From positions 310,001-374,000 of the forward strand of contig QANY01009317.1 of the NCBI GenBank assembly GCA_003255025.1: a DNA stretch of 64,000 nt, in the 5' to 3' direction. The position numbers were made by a program, and so were the translations under genes. Shown piece after piece: positions 45,701 to 56,254 of this stretch; positions within the stretch are counted from its first letter, which is position 1; each line of letters starts with the position of its first letter. A model generated the notes under the pieces. The model was not told the origin of the DNA. It saw nothing but the letters and a program-made list of their open reading frames with translations, and ran no database searches. Origin of the DNA: Datisca glomerata. Taxonomy: Eukaryota > Streptophyta > Magnoliopsida > Cucurbitales > Datiscaceae.

Positions 45701-46233
45701 CCAAAGAATCATTAAAAGAAACCCCCGACGTTGGTCCAGCCCTCTTTACTACCTGTAAAATGACAGTAAAAGCGAAAGGTTAATACACTTCAAAACAATG
45801 ACAAATTAAGCACAGTCAGAGTATCAACAACCATAAAGCTGCCTGGCAGGGAGAACAAGTTTGAAAACCAAAAACAAGAGGTGAAAATGAAGTTTAAGAC
45901 CATTTATAATGATTTGGTTTCACAATAAGAAAAGTGACAACTGACCACAAATACTGCAGTTTCTAATTAAAGAAAAAAAGGGAAATATCGAGTTGAATCG
46001 TATTAATATCCCACGTTCTCACAGAAGGCAAACATTAATAATGATAGTAAAAATCATTAATCACCGGTCTATCAGGAGAAAGTAGAATACTTGCAACAAC
46101 AAAATATCCACACAAACAAAATCAGCGTAATAACAAAAGTAAAATTTAGCGGAAAGAAATAATCGAAGTGATGACAAACCTGCCCACTACGACCAAGAGT
46201 AATGGTGACTCGGTTCCTCGAAGTTTCGGACAT
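42512..46233 (-). CDS. SAM-domain protein gene, seven coding exons, 340 aa
   Basis: I assembled the exons from GT-AG sites. They are 46180-46233, 45610-45752, 45335-45384, 44644-45218, 43994-44074, 43325-43387 and 42512-42568, 1023 bp in total and in frame throughout, ending in TGA. The N-terminus MSETSRNRVTITLGRSGQVV is a conserved box of a plant-specific family of SAM-domain proteins. The middle (exon 4) is basic, serine/arginine-rich and probably disordered, with two in-frame copies of a DHSRQxSxDRIQ unit. Residues 275-333 (exons 5-7) form a sterile alpha motif, with IEGLLHSLGLGKYAIILKAE, MGENDLKEIGIPMGPRKKIL and a basic tail, RSKRQP. SAM domains mediate protein or RNA contacts. The plant family is poorly characterised, so no specific role is claimed. 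The exon 4 donor (gtacaagc) is the least certain junction. Confidence 0.9.
42569..43324 (-). other. Intron 6 of the SAM-domain gene, carrying a GA tract
   Basis: Donor gtacc follows the ATG codon at 43325, and acceptor ttgtag precedes the last exon. The intron holds the long GA/CT tract. It also contains a 128-codon low-complexity open frame, which is an artefact of the tract. Confidence 0.85.
42652..42812. repeat. Long (GA)n/(CT)n tract with G runs
   Basis: About 160 bp of nearly pure gagaga, with G-rich interruptions and two ttcttttctgg-type spacers, giving a three-block internal structure. On the gene strand it is a polypyrimidine stretch near the 3' end of intron 6, about 85-245 bases before the acceptor. 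Confidence 0.97.
44875..44964 (-). repeat. 45-bp in-frame duplication in exon 4
   Basis: Two adjacent copies, starting at 44875 and 44920, share ttgaattctatcc and tttgtcttgaatgatc. The unit is exactly 15 codons, so it lengthens the SR-rich region without breaking the frame. Confidence 0.88.
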
Positions 46234-49200
46234 GTCCCAATAAAAACCCTAGACAATGAATCACTTAATCTGGCTTCAGCTAAGCACTTGTTTAATCAAT
46301 CAGTTGAAAAGGAATAACCGCCTTTGGTCCAAGCACATAAACCCTAATCTCAATGCGAAGACAAGCAGGAACTAGAAAAGAGAGATTGGCTTGAAGTGCT
46401 TAAACATTTCCCGGGAAAATCTAGACCATCGTCTTCTCTGGGAGTAAAAATTTATCGCTGTTGAAACTTGCAAAGAGGACAGAAATGCCAAATGGGATGT
46501 AGAAATGAAAACGCACTGATGCAACGTTGAGAAAGCAGTTAGCACCTAATTAAGACCATCGCCAATCGCTAATCTTTATCGAAAAATTGGGCCCATGACT
46601 ACATGGATCTGCTATTTGGGCAGTGGGGGTTCTATTATTCGGACTCAGCAATTTCTAATTGGGGAGAAAAAGAAGGAAAATTAGGAAATCGGATCACTTT
46701 TTTCATTACTTTAGAAAATGATCCAAAATTTTCTTATTTGTAGAAATAGTTTCTTATTTTTATAAATGACTGATTTCTCCTTACTCTTTCTCCATTGGTC
46801 TCTTTGTCTTCTCCCTTTCATGTCTGCATATTTCTTCTCTCTCTTCGTCTCTGCATCTTTCTTCTCTCCATTCGCCTTCGTCTTCTTTGCTTCTTTCTTC
46901 TCTGCTTCTTTCTTCTTCTCCATCGACTTCTCCCTTCGTGGTCTGTTTTTGCATCTCATGATCTATTTTTTTCTTGTTTGATGTATTTTTTATTTTTTAT
47001 TTTGTGGATTTATCATCAGTTTGTTGTATGATTATTCAATTTTGTGGTTTGATTTCTTGATTTCTAGATTTCTAGAATTCCAGTGAGAGAGAGGTAAAGA
47101 AGAGAAGGAGGAGACGGGTTTAGGTTTGATTTCTGGATTTTTGGATTATAACAGATGGTATATAAATTTTTTACTATAAATATACTATGATATACTGATA
47201 GTATATTAAAATATACTATAATATTTAAATATATCATAGTATATTGCGGATAGTATATAAAATATACTACGGTATATTGATGGTATACTAAATTATACTA
47301 TATATATTTATCATTGCATATTTTTATATATCATAGATTCATAGTACACCTGTACATAAATTTTTTCCAATTTTTTCAAACAAAAAATTGGCAGTTAGAA
47401 AAAACCGGTTATTCTTGCAAATATAACTTTTTTTACAATTATCTTCCTTATTTTTCAAAAATTGACTATTTCCTTAAATGAGCCGCAAAAATAACCCTAA
47501 TATACTTCATGAACCTGGCCTATTTTATATTAAGTAAAAAAGATTTTTTTTGTCAAAAAGAATATATATATATATATATAACCAAAAAAAATTTACACAA
47601 ATACAATAGGCATACCCCATAACAAAGAAAATGAAAATAAAGAATCATCCCAAAGGAATTACATCCATCTCTCCAATATATGATCTCCTAAGTTGAGAGA
47701 TCTATGATTATCAAGAAAAAGTAACATCTCTCTAACATATAAGCAATTTTCCTAGAGAGAAGAGAAGAATCCAATAAGTTGAGAGACCTATGATTACCAA
47801 GCAAAAAAGATTTTGTACAATAAAAAAAACATTGAATCAACTAATACTGAAAATCTCTAAAAAAGGTTTCAAAAAGAATTTCTAAAATATGTTGTCTTCA
47901 TAAACTATTTTTCTCTCGTTCTCAAATTCTCGCACCGATGTAGATCTTGTCTTGTCGTCGACCATGATGCAACCATCCATTGCACAACCTTCTCCCTTGC
48001 GAGTTACTTTGTTATTTCTTTAACTGCCTTGAGTCGGAGTTAGAGCTCGGGGTGTTCATACTCAGGGCACATGTACGACGATTTATGAGCTCACTCCAAG
48101 ATTGTATTATGGGTTTTCAACTTGCTCAGGGAATGAGATTTTATTGGAGAAATTTTGCATAATAGTCAATATTAGGATGAGTGTTTTAAGCAATAGCAGG
48201 TTTTCAATATAATTAGGTAAATAAAAAGTTTCCAAAATAGTCAATAATTTTAGACAAAAATGTCTATCATCTATATATAATATACTATCTATATTTTGGG
48301 TAAATCAACTATCTAAAATAGATAGATTTAATTGATATACCCTATAATTAAGGAAGCTATAACTAGCAATTGATTTGAACTGTAATTATAATTATAATTA
48401 ATAGCCATCTAAACCGTAAGAAATGAAATCTATAACCCCCACACTCAACTAAACATTGAATTAAAAATCTTAAAGAGAACTCAAATTAAATCAATAAAAA
48501 GTCAACAATAAACCAAAGATAATATGATCAATGATATAAACACTGAAAATTTTATAAAATTAAATATGATGCTTGTTTTGTACGACTATCATAATAAATC
48601 ATTAGTAAAAAAGTGATATATGACTTAACTATGGAAGATAACTAAATTGTATAATTGCAATTTTCATAATTAGTAATTAACATATTTAATGAAAGTTTTA
48701 AAAACAAACAATTCTCGCCGTGTATATACCTTAAAAACGGAGGCAACCTTAACTTCTCTATAAGCCATTAATTGAGATAATATTGAAAATATAAAATTCA
48801 AAATTGAAATCCACCATTAATATACTTTAAAAATTACCAAAAACATTAAAAAAAATACAATCACGTCTCCCTAACCGCCTGCAATTAACTTACCCAAACT
48901 AATTAATTGATTAAAATTCAAATTTCAAATCCACCAATCAAAATTGAGTGAAAAAAATTGAAAAAGTAAAACCTTAAACTACAGTTATGGAAACTACTCT
49001 AACTATAAGTAAATAATAACTAAACCCCAAGTCAATCAAACATCAAATCACAAAATCAATAACAAATCAAGAAACCCTCTCAAATTTACAAACTACTCCT
49101 GAACCCTCCATTCACATAGCGAATGTCATTGACGATGAAAAAATCTCCATTGACGCCCTTTTTAGAACAAGGAGTCACCATTGTCGAGGAGAACACCATT

Positions 49201-50370
49201 AAAGAAAAAACATCCATTGACGGTAAAGGTAAATCATCTGTTCTCTTCTATCATCTCTAACTGTTTCAATGTATTACCAAGCAAAACAAATTGTTCGCTT
49301 TTCGCCTATCTGAATCAATCTATCGGTAATAGTTAGATTTAGTAAAACCGCCATGATTTTTTTATTTTCTTATCATATTATATCACTGATTGAACATGCA
49401 TGTATATTTTATTGATTTCAACAATTTTCCTATAGTATTAAGTATATAATTTACTGAAAAATATTATGTTAATCTAGTTTATTGATTTTTAAATATTTGT
49501 CAATATTCTATGATTTTTAATATTGGAAAGTAGTTAAAAAAAGATGGGTCAATAACTTAATATATCATCTATTGAATATTATACTAGTTTAGTCAACTAC
49601 TATTTTTTATGGAAGTCTAACTTTTACCCTTTCTATAATCTTATAGTTGTGCACAAATTTAGTAATTTGTGTGCATTCCATAAGTTTTGTACAAAGTTCT
49701 GTATAATTTTAATATATTGATATTGATCCATAAAGTTCTTATCAATGCATGGTTAATCGTTTTATAATGAGTCTATGAAGCACTAAAATCAACATGACAT
49801 GCTAGGTAGATTAACTAGTTACTGAAAGGGGTATTGCTGCTTTTTTGTCACAATTTAGGTTTTAAAATTTAAAATTTTATAGGATTGTTCGACAGTAAAC
49901 TCATTGTCATATTTGCAGGTTACTTTGTAAAATTATCCTATTACATCTAAATGTTCCTTATATTGTTTATTAGACAATTATACCCTTCCATTGTAAGACT
50001 ATGCCACTTTTATCCTTCCATTGAATTTCATCCAACTTGCCATCAAGTCTAATGCAGTTGTAAAATGTTGTAGGGCTAAAGGATACAATAAATCCATGTT
50101 GTCTGGTTACAACCAATGGCACTTGTATACTAGGCTTACCACCTTGCCCAAACAGGAACGTGTCATTTTTCTTTGATTCGCGCCATTCGACTTCGTTTGT
50201 TTACAAGACGGTTGGATTGAGTTGTTTCAATGGGACTGGAGTATGTGATCCTACTATCGCAACTTGCAAAGAAGAGATAGATTTTGTCTCTTGATTCTAT
50301 TTATTTTTCACATGTTTGTAATGCTGGATGACTTAAACTTCATCTTTTATTAAACTTTCCTTCCTTAGTT
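46234..50370. other. Promoter side of the SAM-domain gene, then AT-rich DNA with no gene seen
   Basis: The SAM-gene leader and promoter should lie at 46234-46600. Beyond that, 46680-47480 is pyrimidine-rich and then very AT-rich with repeated tatactat/atagtata words. Nothing from 47500 to 50370 codes convincingly. A stretch at 50000-50300 is less AT-rich and may be an old repeat fragment; I could not assign it. Confidence 0.4.
47158..47345. repeat. Degenerate tatactat/atagtata repeat
   Basis: The words tatactatgatatact, gatagtatat and aaatatactat recur many times in both orientations over about 190 bp, so the strand can fold into many short hairpins. It may be part of an unclassified AT-rich mobile element. 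Confidence 0.7.
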
Positions 50371-50924
50371 CTCTTGAATAATGTTTACATGATTTGGTTT
50401 TTAGCTTATATATTCTTGGGGAGGATAGAGAGAATGATTGATTTGATAATAAAGATTGAAATTCACATAAATGGTTTAATTTGATGATTGTCACTTACTC
50501 AAGCACTTACCACATTAAACATGGGACACGTGGAATCTTGTGTAAATCAGCAAAGATTATACTGTGAAAAATATATTGATTTATAAATCAATGGATTTTG
50601 TTTCACTTAGAAGTTCTAATAAGATGATACTTATTCGATTCGAGCGTGAAAATGGTTTAAGAATAATGTTTCTTTTTATAAGGGCTATCTTTTATTTTTG
50701 CTTTTGACTCTATATTATAGGGTGGATCTCGAAAGATATGAAAAATCTACCTCCAAGCTATACAATATACGACTTTCATCTAATACATCTTTCCACATAA
50801 TTCTATACGTATCTATGAGATCGAGTATGGAACTTTGTTTACTCACGTAAATTGAGTATATGTTTAACCCTGCATGTATGGTGGAATCAAATTGATTTTG
50901 ACTTCAAGCATTAGATTTACTATC

Positions 50925-51090
50925 TCAGTTAATAGGAGTCATGGAAATACCAGGTTCAAAATCACAATCAATTCCTTTCTCAGATCCTACAATAGTTGCA
51001 CGACCCTTCCTGCATGCCATAAATAACCTACGAATAGGAAGAATCCTAAAACAAAACGAGTGGTAGCTAACCAAGTTCTAGGAGACATAT
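50925..51090 (-). pseudogene. psbC: Plastid-derived psbC fragment (C-terminus of CP43)
   Basis: On the minus strand the sequence reads [27 protein letters not shown], a one-base frameshift, then GSEKGIDCDFEP and MTPIN followed by a stop. This is the C-terminal end of the photosystem II protein CP43, including its natural stop codon. Nuclear AT-rich DNA on both sides and several substitutions show an old plastid insertion (NUPT) and not plastid DNA. It has no function here. Confidence 0.88.
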
Positions 51091-51131
51091 AATGGTGATT
51101 TCTCAAATATACCAGAATAAAATATGATACA

Positions 51132-51260
51132 TTCAACAAGATATTTTCTTACATGTCCAATTTCTAATGAATCAAGATAACCATTAGTTCCAGTATAAAT
51201 AGTAGTTTCACCGCCAGAGGGAAATAATGTTTGTGAGTAATAGTGAAGCCGTTGAAAGTA
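51132..51260 (-). pseudogene. atpA: Plastid-derived atpA fragment (C-terminal part of ATP synthase alpha)
   Basis: On the minus strand the sequence reads [20 protein letters not shown] then YLVE, matching a conserved stretch near the C-terminus of the plastid ATP synthase alpha subunit. A more damaged upstream part (QRL..., about 51260-51206) fits the preceding residues with a small deletion. It lies about 40 bp from the psbC fragment, although the two genes are not adjacent in usual plastid genomes, so the insertion is a rearranged mosaic. Confidence 0.82.
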
Positions 51261-51357
51261 ATAAAACTTTGTAGTGTGAAAGAAAGAAATGAGAGCCAAA
51301 ATATTGGAGCTAATGAAGGCTTCTTATCATCATATTCTCAGGGGTGGTCATATGTGG

Positions 51358-51614
51358 TGTGTGCAAGCTTGAATTTTATAGCAACTTGTCTCTCCATCCT
51401 TAACTATAAATAGATGGATCATGAGTAGGGAAAATAGAGTGGATTGGAATCAGTTTCTCTGAATGATAGAGAGTTAGAGAGAGATAGAGAATGTTTGAAA
51501 GTTTTTCTTATGTTGTAAGCTTTTGTCTTAAAGATTTAATCCAGGTGATTTCGCATGCATTAATCTCTCTGAGATGCACCACAAGTGACCTCAATCTATC
51601 CAAGTCCACCAACA
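51358..51614 (+). repeat. 5' LTR of copia-3
   Basis: 257 bp, TG...CA, with a TATAAATA box at 51405-51412 and a pyrimidine/purine-rich leader containing gagagttagagagagataga. Confidence 0.85.
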
Positions 51615-51615
51615 G

Positions 51616-51627
51616 TGGTACCAGAGC
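51616..51627 (+). promoter_or_regulatory. Primer-binding site of copia-3
   Basis: tggtaccagagc, one base after the LTR end, differs by one base from the standard initiator-methionine tRNA site. Confidence 0.85.
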
Positions 51628-52212
51628 ATAAATGAGGTCTACAAACAAAGAGAAGAAAGATTTTCTCTGATTTCTCAAAAATTCAAGTTGCTCAGAATTT
51701 CGTTTTGATCATTGGAGAGAGTTCCCCTCGTCAATACGATCAAAATGAGCTAAAAATCAGCTAAAATGGAGTTCATACAAAATATTTAGAGCAAGTTAAA
51801 GTTTTAATAGTAAAGTCAAAGTCGTCGGGATCTAGCCGAAGAAGACAACCGGCAAAACCAGTTTGGTGTTCAGCCACATCAGCGGTTTGTCATCCGCTAC
51901 TAGTACTAGTCAGTGCCCTATCATTGACTCACCACCGATGCTGACGCACCATCCAAAGTTTATAGAAATTTCGAAAAGACCCTTAAAGTTTTAAAATTTT
52001 CAAAATCACCTCTATATTCCTTGAAATTATAGAACATCCCATGTGCTTTCTGAAATCACAAATTTTTTGAAAATTTTGAAAGAGTCCAAGAAGATTTGAA
52101 AATTATTGATTAGCCATTTTCAAAGGCTTTTTATGGTTTTGGATTCAACCGTGGTGTCAATTTTTTCAAATTCTCCCTCTTATTTGAAGTTTGTTAAGCT
52201 CAAATTTCATAA

Positions 52213-55200
52213 TGGCAAACAATGGCACTATGCAAGTTCCAAAACTCACCAAAGATAACTACGACAATTGATGCATTCAAATGAGAGCTTTACTAGGTTC
52301 TCAAGATGTTATGGGCATTGTCAAATATAGATATGAAGAGTCTACTTCAAAAGAAGAACAAATAACTTTATCGAAAGCATAGAAAATAGTTCTCCGAGCA
52401 CACAGAAGGAAGGATTGTAAAGCAAAGTCTATAATTTATCAAGGACTTGATGAATCCATGTTGAAAATCATAGTTGTCGCCTAGACATCTAAAGAAGTTT
52501 AAGATATTATTCAAGTGGTGTATAAAAGAGCTAACAAAGTAAAGAGAATTCAGTTTCAAACTCTTCAAGGTGAATTTGAATCCTCACGTATGAAATCTTT
52601 ATAATCAATTTTTGTAATTTTATTCATGAGTTATGATGGCTACCAACTAGATCAAAAGGAATAGTGAAAATCAGACAAGTATAAGAATTCTAGAGAAAAT
52701 GTTGTGATTGCTGGATCCAAAATTTGATTATAATGTTGTTACATTAAAAGCGACTATGGATTTGGAGACTCTATTTGTTGAAGAACTTGTTGGTTCACTA
52801 CAAGCTCATGAACATAAATTAATAAGAATAAGTGAAGGTAAAGTTCTGGAGCAAGCATTACAGTCAAAGATGCACCTTAATACAGAGAGGTGAGTGAAAT
52901 AGGGAACATGGACTTCACATAGGGGATGAGGTCGTAGTTCAGAAGCCAGAAGCAGAGGGGAAAGAGGATTCTTAAGAGGACCATGAGGACAAAAAAAACT
53001 ATGGAAGACAACAAAGCAATAGAGGACAACAGAACCACGAGGGACAACAGAACAACACCTCAAGAGGTAAAGGAAGAGGAAGAAGAGGCAGTTACAACAA
53101 TAATCCAAATGATGATAAAAACAACATTCAATGTTATAATTGCCACAAATATGATCACTATAACAATGAATGTAGATAGTTGCCAACATGAAACTAGTGA
53201 AAGCTTACTTTTAGAGAAAGAATTAGCTACTGGAGATTCGATGAGCTTGATGGCACATCAAGGAATTTGGTTTCTTGATTCTGAAGCCAGTAATAACATG
53301 ACTAGAAGAAAGAATTTGTTTGTCGAACTTGACGAGAAGGTTTATAGAGAAATCTCATTTGTCGATCTCTTCAAAATTACAGTCTAAGAAAAATGAGATA
53401 TTCTAATCAAACGAACAGATGGTGATCATGCTTTCATTTCTAATGTCTACTATGTTCTAGACATGATGAAGACTAACATATTGAGTCTTGGACAACTGCT
53501 GGAGAAAGGATATCATATTAGCCTAAAAGACATGCACTTAACACTTTCAGATACTTGAGGGAAGTTGATTACTCGAGTAAAAATGATGAAGAATATGATG
53601 CTTCCATTAACTGGTCATCATGATACACCAAAATGCTTAAAGATTATATAGCCAATGAAATATATTGGCTATGGCATCTCAGATATTGACATCTCAATTT
53701 TGAGAGTCTAAGACAACTAGGTAGCAAGAAGATGGTGAAAGACCTTCCTAATATTCAGCATCTTAATGAGCTATGTGAAAGTTGTGTTCTTAGCAAGAAA
53801 CAACTTTGCAAAGCGATTAGATTGAAGAGCAATGAAGCCACTCGGGTTAATATACATTAATGTCTGCTGCGAGAATCAAATAGACAAAAGACGTATTTTC
53901 TTACTTTCACTGATGATTACAGTGGAAGATTTTGGGTGTATTTCTTAAAGAGGAAACTAAGAGTATTTGATAACTTCAAAGAGTTTAAAGCTCTTGTTGA
54001 AAAGAAAAGTGGTATTCGCATCAAGATGAAGAATATAACTCAGATGAGTTTCAACGATTCCTGAAAGTAGCATGGAGTCATACATCAAGTCACACCAGCA
54101 TACACTACATAGCTAAATGGAGTAGTAGAAAGAAAGAATCGCATACTCCTTAATATGGCTAGGAGCATGCTTAAGAAAAAGTTGTTGCCTAAGAGTTTCT
54201 GGGATGAAGCAGTTTCATGTGCAGTTTATCTACTAAACTAGTGTCCCATAAGAAGTTTGGAGAATATAACATCTCATGAAGCATGGAGTACTCAAAAGCA
54301 AAGTGTGAGTCATCTTAGAGTTTTTGGATGCATTGCCTATGCAAAAATTCCAGAAGTCAGAAGAGCAAAACTCGAGGATAAAGGAGAGAAGTTTATCCTG
54401 ATTGGATATGGTGATAGAACCATGAGATATAAGTTGTACAACCTAGTCACCAAGAGAGTATCCTATAGTAGAGATGCAATTTTTGAATAGAATGAATCTA
54501 AGAGTTGGGATAATGTTGAATCTTCCAGAAATGCAGAACTAACAGTTGAAGAAGATGAATCAACTCAACCAAGAGAAGAAGAGCCAAGGACACCACAAAG
54601 TGTTCAGTTCTCGCCAAGAATAATTGAAACTCCTGAATTAGTCACAGGAGAAACGTCTGATATGAGGACAAGAAGGGTCCAAAATCTAGAAGATATATAT
54701 ATGAGAATACAAATCTCATATATGACTCCGTGTTTACTCTATTCTGTCTACAGATGAATTATAATCCAATTAGCTTTGATAAAGTTAATGAAGAAGATAA
54801 ATGAAGAAATGTATGAAGAAATTGTAGCAAAAGGCTATAAACTGAAATAAATTATTGTCTATGGAGAGGTCTTTGGCCCTATTTCCAGACTTGAGACCAT
54901 CAAGGTGTTGATATCATTAGCAGCCCATATAGGGTGAAAAGATCTATCACATGGATGTAAAGTCAGCTTTTCTGAATGGGTTTCTTGAAGAAGAAATCTA
55001 TTGGACCAGCCACCTGGATATGTGAAGAAATACCAAGAAAATATGGTGTATAAGATAAAGAAAAGCCTTGTACGAATTGAAACAAGCTCTTCGTGCGTGG
55101 AATATGAGGATTGATACTTACTTCCAAAATACTGGTTTTGAGAAGTGCCCCTATAAGCATATACTACTATACTTGAAGAAAGAAGCTTATGGACATTGAT

Positions 55201-55985
55201 CTTATGGTTCATTTCATCAGCATTGAAGTCAAATAAAGTGAGGACGAAATCTTCATCTCCCCAGGTAACTATGCAAGGGAGATTCTCAAGAAATTTGGCA
55301 TGGAGAACTTTAATTCTGTTACTACTCTTGTTGAACCATGAATAGAACTAAGGAAGAATGATCAAGGAAATGTTAATCCAACTTATTTCAAAAGGTTGGT
55401 TGGAAGTTTGAGATATCTGACATGCACTAGACTAGATATACTCTATGGAGTTGGACTAGTCAGCAGGTATATGGAGATTCCTGACCAGTCTCATCTAAAT
55501 GCAGTAAAAATGATACTTTGCTATGTTATAGGTGCTCTCAATGATGTTTTATGATACTCATCAACTGAAGATTTCAAGCTTCTTGGATATTCTGATAATG
55601 ATTGGGGAAGAGACTTGGATGAAAGAAAAAATATGTCAGGTTTTGTCTACTTTATGGGAGATACTGCAGTTACCAAGTCATCGAAAAAACAAGCCACTAT
55701 GACATTATCATCATGTGAAGCCGAGTATGTTGCTGTCAGCTCAGTGGTTTACGCCGGAACATGCCTAGAAATATGCTGTAATGATTTCTACGTGATGATC
55801 CCACTGAGATATACACTGATAATCGTTCAAGATTGTGTTAGCAAAGAATCTGATGCACCATGAAAAAGCAAGCACGTTGATACTCATTATCATTTCATCA
55901 GAGAGCATGTGAAGAATAAAGAAGTGGAACTAATATCTTGTAGAACATATGATCAGCTCGCTGACATCCTATTCTTAGGCGTGGC
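52213..55985 (+). pseudogene. copia-3 gag-pol polyprotein, decayed
   Basis: Gag starts MANNGTMQVPKLTKDNYDN (52213) and continues with MRALLGSQDVMGIVK. A zinc knuckle reads NCHKYDHYNNEC (about 53140). The protease region has WFLDSEASNNMT (about 53270). The pre-integrase zinc domain has HLNELCESCVLSKKQ (about 53755). Integrase pieces follow, with VVERKNR (about 54125) and HLRVFGCIAYAKIPE (54313). RT pieces include MDVKSAFLNGFLEEEIYW (about 54952). RNase H has TRLDILYGVGLVSRYM (about 55427), DERKNMSGFVYFMGD (55615) and SSKKQATMTLSSCEAEYVAV (about 55680). The order is PR-IN-RT-RH, as in copia. Stops and frameshifts occur throughout, though RNase H and part of integrase remain open for 70-80 codons. 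Confidence 0.88.
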
Positions 55986-55994
55986 TAAAGATGG

Positions 55995-56254
55995 TGTGTG
56001 AAAACTTGAATTTTATTGCAACTTGTCTCTACATCCTCTACTATAAATAGATGGATGGTAAATAGGAAAATGATAGTGGAGTGGAATCAGTTTCTCTAAA
56101 TCATAGAGAGTTAGAGAGAGAGAGAGAGTGTGCGTGTTTGAAAGTTTTTCTTATGTTGTAAGCTTTTATGTTAAAGTTTTAATCCAAGTGATTTTGTGTG
56201 AATTATTTTCTCTTAGGTACACCACAAGTTACCTCAATCCATCCACGCCCAACA
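55995..56254 (+). repeat. 3' LTR of copia-3
   Basis: 260 bp, with a TATAAATA box at 56042-56049. It differs from the 5' LTR by scattered substitutions and an expanded gagagagag run near 56110. Confidence 0.85.

Larger units (their letters stand above)
51358..56254 (+). mobile_element. Third Ty1/copia retrotransposon (copia-3), about 4.9 kb
   Basis: The 5' LTR (51358-51614) and 3' LTR (55995-56254) share the words gtgtgtg..aagcttgaatttta, actataaatagatgg, gagtggaatcagtttctct and gaaagtttttcttatgttgt. A primer-binding site, tggtaccagagc, follows the 5' LTR by one base. The internal region is a decayed gag-pol. The expected 5-bp target duplication is not evident (tgtgg against acaga). Similarity between the two ends continues for about 20 bp upstream of the LTR start, which suggests a tandem arrangement or rearrangement of the left end. 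Confidence 0.85.

Noticed and set aside
46711..47031. Overlapping Lys/Glu-rich and Phe/Ser-rich open frames on both strands
   Set aside because: Low-complexity pyrimidine-rich sequence with mirror frames; no family features.
50015..50170. Protein-like stretch on the minus strand next to the plastid fragments
   Set aside because: I could not match it to any plastid or nuclear protein, and the frame is short; it is probably an old repeat fragment.
52806..53189. A 127-codon minus-strand cysteine-rich frame
   Set aside because: It is antisense to the copia-3 gag end and zinc knuckle.
54859..55212. A 117-codon minus-strand frame
   Set aside because: It lies antisense to the copia-3 RT, whose plus-strand motifs (MDVKSAFLNGF) are clear.
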